The notes under the pieces were generated by a model. The model was not told the DNA's origin. It searched no databases and saw nothing but the letters and a program-made list of their open reading frames with translations. From Actinomyces sp. (GTDB lineage Bacteria > Actinomycetota > Actinomycetes > Actinomycetales > Actinomycetaceae), in assembly GCA_022649165.1 (NCBI GenBank), contig JALCNR010000014.1, positions 19,350-83,349 on the forward strand: 64,000 nt of DNA. Direction: 5' to 3'. Every line of letters starts with the position of its first letter. Within the stretch, counting starts at the first letter, position 1. Below are positions 10,854 through 19,514 of this stretch, one piece after another. A program made the translations under genes and the position numbers.

Positions 10854-11698
10854 ACGGCCAGACCGTCCGTCCCGTCCACGCGCGCCACCGCGTCACGGCC
10901 GCGCCGTGGTACCTCTACGTCTTCGTCGCCCTGATCCTCGTCCTCTTCCTGTTCCCTCTGCTCTACCTCGTCAACACGGCGCTCAAAAGCTACCCGGAGT
11001 TCATCGCGAGCCCGGTCGGCATCGTGCGCCACGTCGCCTGGGGGAACTTCGCGGAGGCCTGGCAGAAAGGCGACTTCGGGTCCTACTTCCTCAACACGGT
11101 CCTCTACACGGTGGCGGGCGCCACGATCGGGACCTTCATCGCGCTCGTCATGGGGTTTCCCGTCGCGAGGGGCTACATCGGAGGCGGCAGGCTCTGGAAC
11201 ATGCTCTTCGTCCTGGTCCTCTTCCTGCCCAACGCCCTCATGACGCAGTTCCAGCTGCTGCTGCGCCTGCACCTGTACAACACCGAGCTGGGCTACATCC
11301 TCATGGTCGGCGTGGGGGTCGGGATCGGCCCCCTCCTGTTCTCCGGATTCGTGCAATCGATCCCCAGAGAACTGGACGAGGCCGCCGCCCTCGACGGCGT
11401 CGGCTACTGGTCCTACCTCTTCCGCTTCGTGGCGCCTCTGGGGCGGCCGGCCCTGATGACCGCCTTCATCCTGCAGGCGGTGTGGATCTGGAACGAGATC
11501 ATCCTCGCGACGGTCCTCTTCGCGGACCAGTCGAAGTTTCCGATCTCGGCCGGGTTGTTCGCCTTCAAGGGGACGTACTCGAACGACTGGACGCTGTTGG
11601 CCGCCGCCACCCTGATCGTCGCCGCGCCGCTCGTCCTCGGCTACCTCTTCATCCAGCGCTACCTCGTCAACGGGGTCCTCGGGGCCGTCAAGGGCTGA
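10850..11698 (+). CDS. CUT1-type sugar ABC transporter permease (second, UgpE/MalG-like)
   Basis: A 282-residue membrane protein that pairs with the preceding permease. The first helix is at about residues 20-40 (YLYVFVALILVLFLFPLLYL), and the EAA loop reads ELDEAAALDGVGYWSYLFRFVAP near residue 180. The C-terminus ends in VNGVLGAVKG, the usual MalG-like tail after the last helix. I took GTG 10850, which overlaps the upstream stop, because it puts the signal-anchor helix at the normal distance and follows a GGAGCAGAG ribosome site; the frame is open further upstream but would overlap the first permease. Confidence 0.9.
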   Translation: MNGQTVRPVHARHRVTAAPWYLYVFVALILVLFLFPLLYLVNTALKSYPEFIASPVGIVRHVAWGNFAEAWQKGDFGSYFLNTVLYTVAGATIGTFIALVMGFPVARGYIGGGRLWNMLFVLVLFLPNALMTQFQLLLRLHLYNTELGYILMVGVGVGIGPLLFSGFVQSIPRELDEAAALDGVGYWSYLFRFVAPLGRPALMTAFILQAVWIWNEIILATVLFADQSKFPISAGLFAFKGTYSNDWTLLAAATLIVAAPLVLGYLFIQRYLVNGVLGAVKG

Positions 11699-11750
11699 CA
11701 CGCCCAGGCCGATCGGGTCCCACCCCACCATCCACCAGGAGAAGCGACCG

Positions 11751-12824
11751 ATGCCGGCTGCCCACCTTCCCACCATCCCCTACTCCCTCACCCGCGAGGG
11801 CGTCGTCATGACGCCCTCGGGGGGTCCGATGGAGGCCGAGGGGGTCCTCAACCCAGCGATCGTCCTCGACCCGGAGGACGGGCTGGTCCTTCTGCCGCGG
11901 CTGGTCGCCGCCCACAACATCTCGCGCATCGGCCGGGCCCGGCTGGTCGTCACCGACGGGATCCCCACCGGGGTCGAGCGCCAGGGCATCGCCCTGAGCG
12001 CGGACCGCGGTTGGGAGCATGGCACCCGCCACGGTGGGGTCGAGGACCCGCGCAACACCTGGGTGGAGGAGCTGGGGCTCAACGTCTTGTCCTACGTCGC
12101 CTTCGGGCCGACGGGCCCGCGCCCCGCGCTCGCGGTCTCCCGGGACGGACGCTCGTGGAGGCGCCTGGGGCCCGTGCTCTTCGGGTACGAGGACGACCTA
12201 GACACCGATCTCAACCTCTTCCCCAACAAGGATGTGGTGATCCTGCCCGAGCCGGTGAGGGGACCGGACGGACGCGCGTCGATCGCCATGCTGCACCGAC
12301 CGATGTGGGACCTCTCGTTCGTTCGGCCTCATGACCGGCCGCCTATGCCGATGGGGCTCGCCGACGAGCGTCCCGGGATCTGGATCTCGTACGCGCCCCT
12401 GGACGAGGTCCGGCGCGACATCCGCACCCTCGTCCGGATGTCCGGACACCGCTCGGTGGCCTTGCCGAGGTACCCCTGGGAGGAGTCGAAGATCGGAGCC
12501 GGGCCCGCTCCGGTGCGCACCGAGGAGGGGTGGCTGCTCATCCACCACGGCGTGGCCGGAGAGATCAGGGGATCCGCCTTCACCCCCCAGAAGTCGGTCC
12601 GCTATGCGGCGGGCGCGATGGTCCTGGACGGGGACGACCCCTCGACGGTCCTGGCCCGCACCTCGGAGCCCCTGCTCGAGCCCGAGGTCGCCGAGGAGAC
12701 CACCGGCACCGTCTCCAATGTCGTCTTCCCCACGGCGATCGCCGCCATCGACGGCGTGGACCACGTGTTCTACGGCATGGCGGACACGGCGATCGGGGTG
12801 GCCAGGCTGGACCGGGTGCCGTGA
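11751..12824 (+). CDS. GH130 family beta-mannoside phosphorylase or hydrolase
   Basis: A 357-residue cytoplasmic five-bladed propeller enzyme. The GH130 hallmark GVEDPR is present with catalytic Asp99, followed by the phosphate- and sugar-site pattern YPWEESKIGAGPAP near residue 245 and a HHG motif. Family members phosphorolyse beta-1,4-mannosyl-glucose or mannobiose, or beta-1,2-mannosides, releasing alpha-mannose 1-phosphate; some subgroups hydrolyse instead. Placement between an importer and manA fits intracellular phosphorolysis of an imported mannoside. I cannot tell the linkage from sequence alone. It starts 52 bp after the permease gene, behind an AGGAG site. Confidence 0.87.
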   Translation: MPAAHLPTIPYSLTREGVVMTPSGGPMEAEGVLNPAIVLDPEDGLVLLPRLVAAHNISRIGRARLVVTDGIPTGVERQGIALSADRGWEHGTRHGGVEDPRNTWVEELGLNVLSYVAFGPTGPRPALAVSRDGRSWRRLGPVLFGYEDDLDTDLNLFPNKDVVILPEPVRGPDGRASIAMLHRPMWDLSFVRPHDRPPMPMGLADERPGIWISYAPLDEVRRDIRTLVRMSGHRSVALPRYPWEESKIGAGPAPVRTEEGWLLIHHGVAGEIRGSAFTPQKSVRYAAGAMVLDGDDPSTVLARTSEPLLEPEVAEETTGTVSNVVFPTAIAAIDGVDHVFYGMADTAIGVARLDRVP

Positions 12825-12835
12825 CGGCACCCCGG
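12812..12835 (+). other. Hairpin across the GH130 stop codon
   Basis: GGGTGCCG (12814-12821) pairs with CGGCACCC (12825-12832) around a TGA loop that is the GH130 stop codon itself; the pairing extends outward with a bulge. No U-tract follows. It may slow ribosomes or protect the message end between GH130 and manA rather than terminate transcription. Confidence 0.4.
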
Positions 12836-12872
12836 ACGGCCGATGGAGAAGAGAGGAAAGGATGGCGGCACC

Positions 12873-14081
12873 GTGCTCAGACTGACCGGAGTCCCGCAGT
12901 ACTACGACTGGGGTTCGCCCTCGGTGATCCCCGAGTTCTTGGGACGCGAGCCGCAGGACCGCCCGCTGGCCGAACTGTGGTTCGGCGCGCACCCGCATGG
13001 GTCCTCGCCCTCCGTCACCGTCGGCGGCGGGGGGACCGACGCGCCGCTCCCGCTCGGAGACCGCGTCGACGGGGACCCGGAGGCGATCCTGGGCACCCGG
13101 GTCGCCCGATCCTCGCGCGGGCGGTTCCCGTTCCTCGTCAAGTTGCTCGCGGCGAGGCACGGCCTGTCGATCCAGGCGCATCCCACGCGCGAGCAGGTCG
13201 CGCAGGCGAGCACCCAGAGGCACGCGCACCCCTACCCGGACCAGGATGCCAAGCCCGAGGCGCTGCTCGCCCTCGCGCCCGTGCGGGCGCTCGCCGGGAC
13301 GCGCACCCGTGACGAGGTGATCGGAGACCTCTCGCGCCTCCCCTCGCTGTCGCCGGTCCGCCTGCGCATGGAGCGCATCAAGGATGAGACGCTGGCCCTG
13401 CACGTCGGCCTGCGCATGGTCCTCACGCTGGAGGCGGACCTCGCCGCCCACGCTCTGGGGGAGCTCGCCGCGCAGGAGCCGCCGGCCACCGGCGACGAGG
13501 ACGCCCGATCCGGCGGCCCGCTCGGGTCGCCGGCCATCGCCCGGCGGCTGCTGAGCGACTTCCCCGGCGACCGCGGAGTGATCGCCTCCTTGTTCCTCCG
13601 ACCCGTCTCGGTCGAGGCCGGACAGGCGTTGTGCCTGAGGCCGGGAGTCGTCCACGCCTACCTGGAGGGTTTCGGCATCGAGGTGATGGCGAACTCGGAC
13701 AACGTCGTGCGGGCAGGGCTGACGGGCAAGGCCGTGGACGTTGACGAGTTCCTCCGCATCTCGGCACTGGAACCGGCGGGATCGCCGGTCGTCGACCTGG
13801 TGCCCCGCTGGCCGGCCCCAGGGGTCTGCCGGATGTCGCTTCCGATGGACGTCGGGGACTTCGCAGTGGAGATCCTGGACCTGCGCGCGTATGACGAGGT
13901 CGGAGTCGGCGTGCCCGACGGGCCGATGCTCGTCCTCGACGTCGAGGGGCTGACGAGGGCGAGGGGCCGGGACGGGTGCGCGTCGATCGGCCCGGGTGAG
14001 GCGGTCCTCGCCGGAGACGGCGAACCCGTGACGCTGTCGGGCGTCTCGCGCGTCGCCATCGTGACGGTCCCTTCGGCCTGA
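12873..14081 (+). CDS. manA: Mannose-6-phosphate isomerase, type I
   Basis: A 402-residue zinc enzyme that interconverts mannose 6-phosphate and fructose 6-phosphate, feeding mannose carbon into glycolysis. Diagnostic features are the opening LTGVPQYYDWGS, the metal-site region LSIQAHPTREQ near residue 97, DAKPEALLAL, and the cupin segment RPGVVHAYLEGFGIEVMANSDNVVRAGLT, all typical of type I PMI. I prefer GTG 12873 because family members begin MLxLTGVxQxYxWG; ATG 12843 would add ten charged residues. With GH130 just upstream, mannose 1-phosphate must still be converted to mannose 6-phosphate by a phosphomannomutase encoded elsewhere. Confidence 0.93.
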   Translation: MLRLTGVPQYYDWGSPSVIPEFLGREPQDRPLAELWFGAHPHGSSPSVTVGGGGTDAPLPLGDRVDGDPEAILGTRVARSSRGRFPFLVKLLAARHGLSIQAHPTREQVAQASTQRHAHPYPDQDAKPEALLALAPVRALAGTRTRDEVIGDLSRLPSLSPVRLRMERIKDETLALHVGLRMVLTLEADLAAHALGELAAQEPPATGDEDARSGGPLGSPAIARRLLSDFPGDRGVIASLFLRPVSVEAGQALCLRPGVVHAYLEGFGIEVMANSDNVVRAGLTGKAVDVDEFLRISALEPAGSPVVDLVPRWPAPGVCRMSLPMDVGDFAVEILDLRAYDEVGVGVPDGPMLVLDVEGLTRARGRDGCASIGPGEAVLAGDGEPVTLSGVSRVAIVTVPSA

Positions 14082-14106
14082 CAGCCGCCCGCCGGCCTGC
14101 CGGCCC

Positions 14107-14112
14107 TACACT
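14107..14112 (+). promoter_or_regulatory. Candidate -10 element for a leaderless sensor-kinase transcript
   Basis: TACACT ends 4 bp before the first GTG (14116) and 7 bp before a second in-frame GTG (14119). A transcription start 6 to 7 bp after the hexamer would fall on that second GTG, giving a leaderless message, which is common in actinobacteria. No purine-rich ribosome site precedes either GTG, in keeping with this. I see no good -35 element. Confidence 0.35.
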
Positions 14113-14115
14113 TCA

Positions 14116-15294
14116 GTGGTGGCCGACCTCGTCGAGACCCGCGCGTTGGGCGTGCGGGACCTGATCCGCCTGTGCGACGTCCTGCGCCCCTCCGAGGATC
14201 CGGCGCTCGCCTACGGGCGCGCGATCGGCCTGCTCAAGGGGATGACGGGCGCCAGGCTCGCTCCCACGTACCTGCTGGACTCCACGGAGTCCGAGCTGAT
14301 CCTCGTGGGCGACGGGGAACGCGCGCTGCTGCCGCCCGGCTTCGACTCGATGCCTGCCGCGATGCATGTGCGGTCGCCCTGGGTCAACGACGCCGAATGG
14401 CCCGTCTCCGCCCGCCCGCACGTGGGCTCACCTGCCTGGAACCTGCTGCCCGAGGACTTCCGGGCATGGTTCGGCCCCTCGGGGATCGTGGTCTCCCTCC
14501 ATGCGAACAGCCGGCATCTCGGTGCCGTGCTTCTGGCCTTCGACGGCGAGCGGTCCCTCGACGCGCGCACGGCGGACTTCCTGGCGGGCGTCGGCCGGGT
14601 CTTCGGCCACTTCCTCGAGGCGCACCGCATCCGGGCGCGGGAACGCGAGCTGGGCTGCCTCGACGAGAGGCGGCGGCTGGGCGACGAGCTCCACGCCGAT
14701 CTCTCCCAGGACGTGGCGGCCGTCGGGCTCGCCCTGGGAGCGCTGCGCCTCGACATCGGCGCCGGCGACCTGGGGGCGCTCGAGGAGGACGTCGCGCGCA
14801 TGGGCGTCCTCGTCGACGCCGTGCAGGGGGAGCTGCGCGGGCACATGCTGGGCCTGAGGCAGGAGGCCGACATCGCGGACTCCGGGCTGCTCGAGCAGGC
14901 CCGCCGGCACCTCGACCAGTTCACCTCGCGCACGGACATCCCGGTCACCCTGGAGGCCCACGGGCCGGACCGTTCCGTCCCGCTGGCGGTCGCCTCGCAG
15001 ATGGCGCACGTCCTCCAGGAGGCCCTCAACAACGTCGCCGTGCACGCGCGCGCCCGCCAGGTCGGCGTCGTCCTCGACATCGCGAGCACGCGGGTCCGCA
15101 TGGAGATCCGCGACGACGGATGCGGGTTCGACCCCGAACAGGTCACCGAGTCGAGGCTGGGACTCCTGATCATGCGCGAGCGGCTCGCCCAGATCGACGG
15201 CTCGCTCGACGTGTCGACCGCGGAGGACGGAGGGACGGTTGTCCGAGCCGAGGCGCCGACGCATCCGGTGCCGATGCTGGGGGTGCGGTCATGA
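14116..15294 (+). CDS. Soluble NarL-type sensor histidine kinase with GAF-like domain
   Basis: A 392-residue cytoplasmic kinase. Residues 1-175 look like a GAF-type sensor domain and contain no membrane helix. The HisKA_3 phosphoacceptor box ERRRLGDELHADLSQDVAAV carries His193. The ATPase domain shows HVLQEALNNVAVHARA (N box) and DDGCGFDP (G1 box). It should phosphorylate the response regulator whose start overlaps its stop (ATGA). The lack of membrane segments means it senses something inside the cell, such as redox state, a gas or a metabolite. The next genes are the Fix module, making that the probable target. GTG 14116 or 14119 may be the true start. Confidence 0.85.
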   Translation: MVADLVETRALGVRDLIRLCDVLRPSEDPALAYGRAIGLLKGMTGARLAPTYLLDSTESELILVGDGERALLPPGFDSMPAAMHVRSPWVNDAEWPVSARPHVGSPAWNLLPEDFRAWFGPSGIVVSLHANSRHLGAVLLAFDGERSLDARTADFLAGVGRVFGHFLEAHRIRARERELGCLDERRRLGDELHADLSQDVAAVGLALGALRLDIGAGDLGALEEDVARMGVLVDAVQGELRGHMLGLRQEADIADSGLLEQARRHLDQFTSRTDIPVTLEAHGPDRSVPLAVASQMAHVLQEALNNVAVHARARQVGVVLDIASTRVRMEIRDDGCGFDPEQVTESRLGLLIMRERLAQIDGSLDVSTAEDGGTVVRAEAPTHPVPMLGVRS

Positions 15295-16034
15295 CGGGCG
15301 GGATGCCCTCGCCCCCCGGGACGCCGCGACCGCCCAGGGTGGGCGCGGACGGGCTGCCGGACCCGCGGCCCGTGGAGCGACCCGCCAGGGCGGCGACGGT
15401 CCTCATCGTCGACGACCACACGCTGTTCCGCCAGGGCCTCGAGTCGCTCATCGCACGGTGGGACGATTTCGAGGTCGTCGGCAGCGTCGGCTCGGGCCGG
15501 GAGGGCATCCGTGAGGCGCGCCGACTCGAACCGGACCTCATCCTCATGGACGTCCGCATGGGGGACGTCGACGGCATCGAGGCGACCCGCCGGATCTGCG
15601 CGCGGGACCGGAGCGTGCGCGTCGTCATGCTGACCGTGTCGGGGCTGGGCGAGGACCTCTTCCAGGCGCTGCGCGTCGGGGCGTGGGGCTACTTGGGAAA
15701 GGACGAGCCGGCCGAACGGCTGCACGCGAATCTCCAGGGCGTCATGCGCGGGGAGACGGTCCTCTCCAGCGCCGCCGCGAACATGGCCCTGGGCGAACTC
15801 GGGCTGCGCTCCCCCCACGATCCCCGTCAGGCTCCTTCCGCGAACCTCACCTCACGCGAGAAGGACGTCCTCACGCTCCTCGTCGACGGGCTGTCCAACG
15901 AGGAGATCGCCGACGCCCTGCACGTCTCCGAGGCGACGGTCAAGAAGCACCTGGGCAGCGTGATGGTCAAACTCCACCTCAAGAACAGGGTCCAGGTCGC
16001 GGTGCGCGCCTTGCGCGACGGGATCGTCGACTGA
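15291..16034 (+). CDS. NarL/FixJ-family response regulator
   Basis: A 247-residue DNA-binding regulator. After a Pro-rich N-terminal extension of about 35 residues comes a receiver domain with acidic pair DD (VLIVDDHTLFRQGLESL), phosphoacceptor Asp87 in LILMDVRM, the switch Thr in VVMLTVSG and Lys in YLGKDEP. The LuxR/NarL helix-turn-helix follows at the C-terminus (LTSREKDVLTLLVDGLSNEE, then VSEATVKKHLGSVM). Its ATG overlaps the kinase stop. The 186 bp gap after it, before fixA, is where regulation of the electron-transfer genes would be expected. Confidence 0.9.
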   Translation: MTGGMPSPPGTPRPPRVGADGLPDPRPVERPARAATVLIVDDHTLFRQGLESLIARWDDFEVVGSVGSGREGIREARRLEPDLILMDVRMGDVDGIEATRRICARDRSVRVVMLTVSGLGEDLFQALRVGAWGYLGKDEPAERLHANLQGVMRGETVLSSAAANMALGELGLRSPHDPRQAPSANLTSREKDVLTLLVDGLSNEEIADALHVSEATVKKHLGSVMVKLHLKNRVQVAVRALRDGIVD

Positions 16035-16220
16035 TCCGAACGGCGCCTCCCCCGATGGGACCTCGGTCCCCGGCCGGGTAGACCTTCGGCTACTCCCAGG
16101 CTCCGAAGGGCGCTGGTGGCGCGACGTCGGGGCGCCGGACACTGGAGGCATCCAGGGGGACCGGCGCGGACCACGCGCCGGCCGGCCCCGCATTCACCCG
16201 TTCGGAGGAGACAGCTGCGC

Positions 16221-16964
16221 ATGGACGTCGCCATCGTGTTCAAGTGGTCGCGCGACCCGCAGGACGCTGCGGTCCGGGCAGACGGCTCGGTCGACTGGAG
16301 GGGCGCGAAGAACACGCCCAGTGACGACGACGCGGCCGCGATCGCCGCGGCGACGGCTCTGGCCGCCGCCACCGGCGGTCAGGTCGTCGGCATCACCCTG
16401 GGGGACGGCGACCCGAGCTGGGCGCTCGCGCGCGGAGCGGCGCGGGTCGTGTCCGTGGCGGACGCGCCCGCCCTGCTCGACGACGCGTCGACCGCCGCCG
16501 CTCTGGCCGCCGCCGTCCGGCGCGCCGCCCCCGTCGACGTCGTCGTGATGGGAGACATGGCGGAGAACCCGGGCGTCGCCGGCACCCTCGCAGCCTTGCT
16601 CGGCCTCCCCGCCCTGCTGCACGTCGACAGCGTCGGGATCGCCGGGGAAGGCGCGCGCCGTCTGGAAGCCCGGCGCACCAACGGCAGCCGCGTCGAGACG
16701 CTCGCGGTCGACGCGCCCGCCCTCGTCGCCGTGGCGGCGGCCTCCGCGGAGAAGAGGACCCCCGGCATGAAGGAACTGCTGGCCGCGCGCAAGCGCCCCG
16801 TCGAGAAGGTCCCCGCCGCTGACATCGCCGCTCCGGCCTCCGACCGGTTCGAGGAGGTGGCGTCGCGCCCGCCAGCCGGGCACACGGCCCGGATCTTCCA
16901 GGGGGATCCCGCCCAGGCCGCCACCGCCCTCGTCGCGGCTCTGCGCGCCGACGGCGTCCTGTGA
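16221..16964 (+). CDS. fixA: Electron transfer flavoprotein beta subunit (FixA/EtfB-like)
   Basis: A 247-residue ETF-beta-type protein. The N-terminus MDVAIVFKWSRDPQD and the nucleotide-binding core VDVVVMGDMAENPGVAGTLAALLGLPALLHV match the EtfB/FixA alpha-beta fold, and the KELLAARKRPVEKV segment corresponds to its C-terminal arm that wraps around the partner. It should form the ETF heterodimer with the next gene and carry electrons between dehydrogenases and FixC. It is more diverged than housekeeping EtfB. ATG 16221 follows GGAGGAG. It is the first gene of the apparent fix operon. Confidence 0.85.
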   Translation: MDVAIVFKWSRDPQDAAVRADGSVDWRGAKNTPSDDDAAAIAAATALAAATGGQVVGITLGDGDPSWALARGAARVVSVADAPALLDDASTAAALAAAVRRAAPVDVVVMGDMAENPGVAGTLAALLGLPALLHVDSVGIAGEGARRLEARRTNGSRVETLAVDAPALVAVAAASAEKRTPGMKELLAARKRPVEKVPAADIAAPASDRFEEVASRPPAGHTARIFQGDPAQAATALVAALRADGVL

Positions 16965-16998
16965 GCGAACCCGACCACGACCTGGAGGAACGCAGACA

Positions 16999-17913
16999 AT
17001 GAACACGATATGGATCCTCGTCGACGGGGACCGGCAGATCGGGGCCGCGCGGAAGGCGCTGGGCGACCTGGCGGACTCGGCGGCCGTGCTCGCCGTCGGC
17101 CCGCGCGATCTCGCGGAGACCGCCGCCCGGACGGGCGCGGAGACCCGGTGGGCCGATCCGGGCGACCTGCCCGTGGAGGCCCTGGCCTCCTCCGCCGCGG
17201 AGCTCGTGGCGCAGGAGGGGCCTCGGATCGTGGTCGCGGCGCCGACCAGCGGGGGGCGCGCCCTGCTCGGCGCGATCGCCGCGCGGCTGGGGGCCGGGAC
17301 CGTCGACGGGGTCCTCGCCGTGAGGTCCCTCTCCGACGGGGGCACCGAGATCGAACGATCCGGCCTGTCGGGACGTGTCGTCGCCACCCTCCATTCCTCG
17401 GCGCCGCTGTGCCTGTTCGTCGACCCCTCGGACGCGCCTGCCCCGGCCGCCGGACGCTCCGGCTCCCTGGACACCGCGGATCTCGCCGGCAACGGGATCG
17501 TCCGCGTGTCCGCTCTGGACGCGGCCGGAGCCGGGACCGGCGTCGCCGACGCCTCCCGGATCGTCTCGGTGGGGCGCGGGCTCAGGCAGCGCGACGACCT
17601 CGCCTTGGTCCGCGACCTCGCCTCCGCCCTGGACGCGGAGGTGGGATGCTCCATGCCCGTTGCCGACGACCTGGGGTGGCTGCCGAAGGAGGACTACATC
17701 GGGAGGTCGGGCCAGCACGTCTCCCCGCGCCTGTATATGGCGGTCGGGATCTCCGGGGCTCCTCAGCATCTGGAGGGCATCCGGGATGCCAGGACCGTCG
17801 TCGCCGTCAACTCCGATCCCGATGCGCCCATCTTCTCGCGCGCCGACTACGGGATCGTCGGAGACCTCTACGAGATCCTGCCCCGCCTGGGGGAACAGCT
17901 CGCGACCCGCTGA
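16999..17913 (+). CDS. fixB: Electron transfer flavoprotein alpha subunit (FixB/EtfA-like)
   Basis: A 304-residue ETF-alpha protein. The C-terminal FAD-binding domain is clear: a SVGRGLRQRDDLALVRDL-type entry, an ALDAEVGCSMPVADDLGWLP-type region, then IGRSGQHVSPRLYMAVGISG and VVAVNSDPDAPIFSRADYGI, which match the conserved EtfA phosphate and adenine contacts. The N-terminal half resembles FixA. It binds the FAD that accepts and passes on electrons. It starts 34 bp after fixA, behind a TGGAGGAA site, and the operon continues with the flavoprotein reductase. Confidence 0.92.
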   Translation: MNTIWILVDGDRQIGAARKALGDLADSAAVLAVGPRDLAETAARTGAETRWADPGDLPVEALASSAAELVAQEGPRIVVAAPTSGGRALLGAIAARLGAGTVDGVLAVRSLSDGGTEIERSGLSGRVVATLHSSAPLCLFVDPSDAPAPAAGRSGSLDTADLAGNGIVRVSALDAAGAGTGVADASRIVSVGRGLRQRDDLALVRDLASALDAEVGCSMPVADDLGWLPKEDYIGRSGQHVSPRLYMAVGISGAPQHLEGIRDARTVVAVNSDPDAPIFSRADYGIVGDLYEILPRLGEQLATR

Positions 17914-18002
17914 CGCGCACCGATCCGGGCATCGGCACCCCGTTCGCCCCTCACCAGCCCGCGGCGACGCCGCCGCAGAGAACGATCAAGGAGAACACCA
18001 TC

Positions 18003-19475
18003 ATGAGCGCAACAGACGCCACAGAACTCGACGCCGACTACGACGTCGTCGTCATCGGGTCGGGCGCATCGGGCCTGTCCGCGGCGGTCGAGGCCGCCGG
18101 AAAGGGGCTGCGGGTCGCGGTCCTGGAGAAGATGGAGCACATCGGAGGGTCCTCGGCCTTCGCCGAGGGACACGCGGCCTTCGAGTCGGAGGAGCAGATC
18201 AGCCGCGGGATCGAGGTGACGAAGGACCAGGGCTTCAACACGCTGATGGACTACAGCCACTGGCGCGCCGACCCGTCCATCGTCTCGCGCTTCGTCGACA
18301 ACGCGGCCACGACGATCAGGAAGCTCAAGGACCTGGGCATCATCTACCAGGAGGTCATCGTCACCGCTCCCGACCAGCCGGGCGAGCTCGTGACGTGGCA
18401 CATCCCCGAGGGGGAGGTCGCCCACGTGCTCGACGTGCTGGAGGCGGAGGCCCGTCGGAGGGGGGTCGACGTCTTCCTGCAGACCCCGGCGAAACGCCTC
18501 CTCACCCGCGACGGACGGATCGCGGGAGTCGAGGCGCAGGACGCCGACGGCCAGTCCGTTCGCCTGGGGGCGCGGGCCGTCGTCGTGGGCACCGGCGGGT
18601 ACGCCGCCAACCCGGAGATGTTCAACACCTACGCGCGCAACCCCGTGGGCGAGCACCTCATCAACATCGGCAATCCGGGTAACACGGGCGACGGGCTCGC
18701 CATGATGTTCGAGGCCGGCGCCGTCCCCTTCGAGTCGATCGGAACGGCTCTGCTCAACCCGTTCGTCCGCGGCAAGACGCCGATCTCGAACACGGCCGTC
18801 GCGGGTTTCCAGCCCTACCTGTGGGTGGACAGGGACGGCCGCCGTTTCGTCAACGAGATCTGCGGCCTGGACTTCGGCAACGCCGGAGACGTCGTGGCCG
18901 GGCTCCCGGGCGCCTACTACTGGTCGATCATCGACGCCTCGCAGATCGAGCATCTGGTGGCCGACGGCAACGAGGTCGGCCTGGGGATCTACGTGCGCAA
19001 CTACGAGAAGCTGACGAACCTGCCCACGGAGCTGGCCGCCGACGTCGACGGGGACTTCCCCGTCTTCCGAGCGGACACCATCGCGGAGCTGGCCTCCGCC
19101 ATCGGCGTCGACGCGCAGATCCTCACCGCCGAGGTCGACGAATACAACAGGTACTGCCAGGACGGCAGGGACCCGCGCTTCCACAAGGATCCCGCCTATC
19201 TGCGCCCCCTCGTCCGCGCCCCCTACTACGCGATCAAGATGGAACCCGCCATCATGATCACCATGGGCGGCATCAAGATCGATGACCGCATGCGCTGCGT
19301 GGACGCGGCGGGAGAGGCGATCCCCGGTCTGTACTCGGTGGGCTGCGACGCGGGCGGCCTGTTCGGGGAGTCCTACTCCCTGCCCGTGCCTGGCACCGCC
19401 AACGGCTTCGCCCTCACCTCGGGCTGGCTGGCGGCCGACGACATCGCCGAGAGGATCGCCCGATCCGCCCTCTGA
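18003..19475 (+). CDS. FAD-dependent oxidoreductase, fumarate-reductase/3-ketosteroid-dehydrogenase superfamily
   Basis: A 490-residue soluble flavoprotein. It opens with the dinucleotide motif VVVIGSGASGLSAAVEAA and the glutamate strand VLEKMEHIGGSSAFAEG. The C-terminal FAD segment is MGGIKID, then IPGLYSVGCDAGGLFGE. The motif after it reads SYSLPVPGTANGFALTSG instead of the NRLGGNAL of true fumarate reductases, so fumarate is unlikely; this form is closer to ketosteroid and related enoate dehydrogenases. There is no signal peptide, haem motif or FMN domain, so its electrons probably come from or go to FixAB. It lies between fixB and fixC. The substrate is unknown. Confidence 0.82.
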   Translation: MSATDATELDADYDVVVIGSGASGLSAAVEAAGKGLRVAVLEKMEHIGGSSAFAEGHAAFESEEQISRGIEVTKDQGFNTLMDYSHWRADPSIVSRFVDNAATTIRKLKDLGIIYQEVIVTAPDQPGELVTWHIPEGEVAHVLDVLEAEARRRGVDVFLQTPAKRLLTRDGRIAGVEAQDADGQSVRLGARAVVVGTGGYAANPEMFNTYARNPVGEHLINIGNPGNTGDGLAMMFEAGAVPFESIGTALLNPFVRGKTPISNTAVAGFQPYLWVDRDGRRFVNEICGLDFGNAGDVVAGLPGAYYWSIIDASQIEHLVADGNEVGLGIYVRNYEKLTNLPTELAADVDGDFPVFRADTIAELASAIGVDAQILTAEVDEYNRYCQDGRDPRFHKDPAYLRPLVRAPYYAIKMEPAIMITMGGIKIDDRMRCVDAAGEAIPGLYSVGCDAGGLFGESYSLPVPGTANGFALTSGWLAADDIAERIARSAL

Positions 19476-19514
19476 CGCACAGGTGCGGGCAGATACGGGG
19501 ATGAAGGAGATTCC

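Noticed and set aside
18003..19475. Calling the flavoprotein a fumarate reductase
   Set aside because: The substrate-site motif of fumarate reductases is replaced by SYSLPVPGTANGF, and there is no haem or FMN domain.
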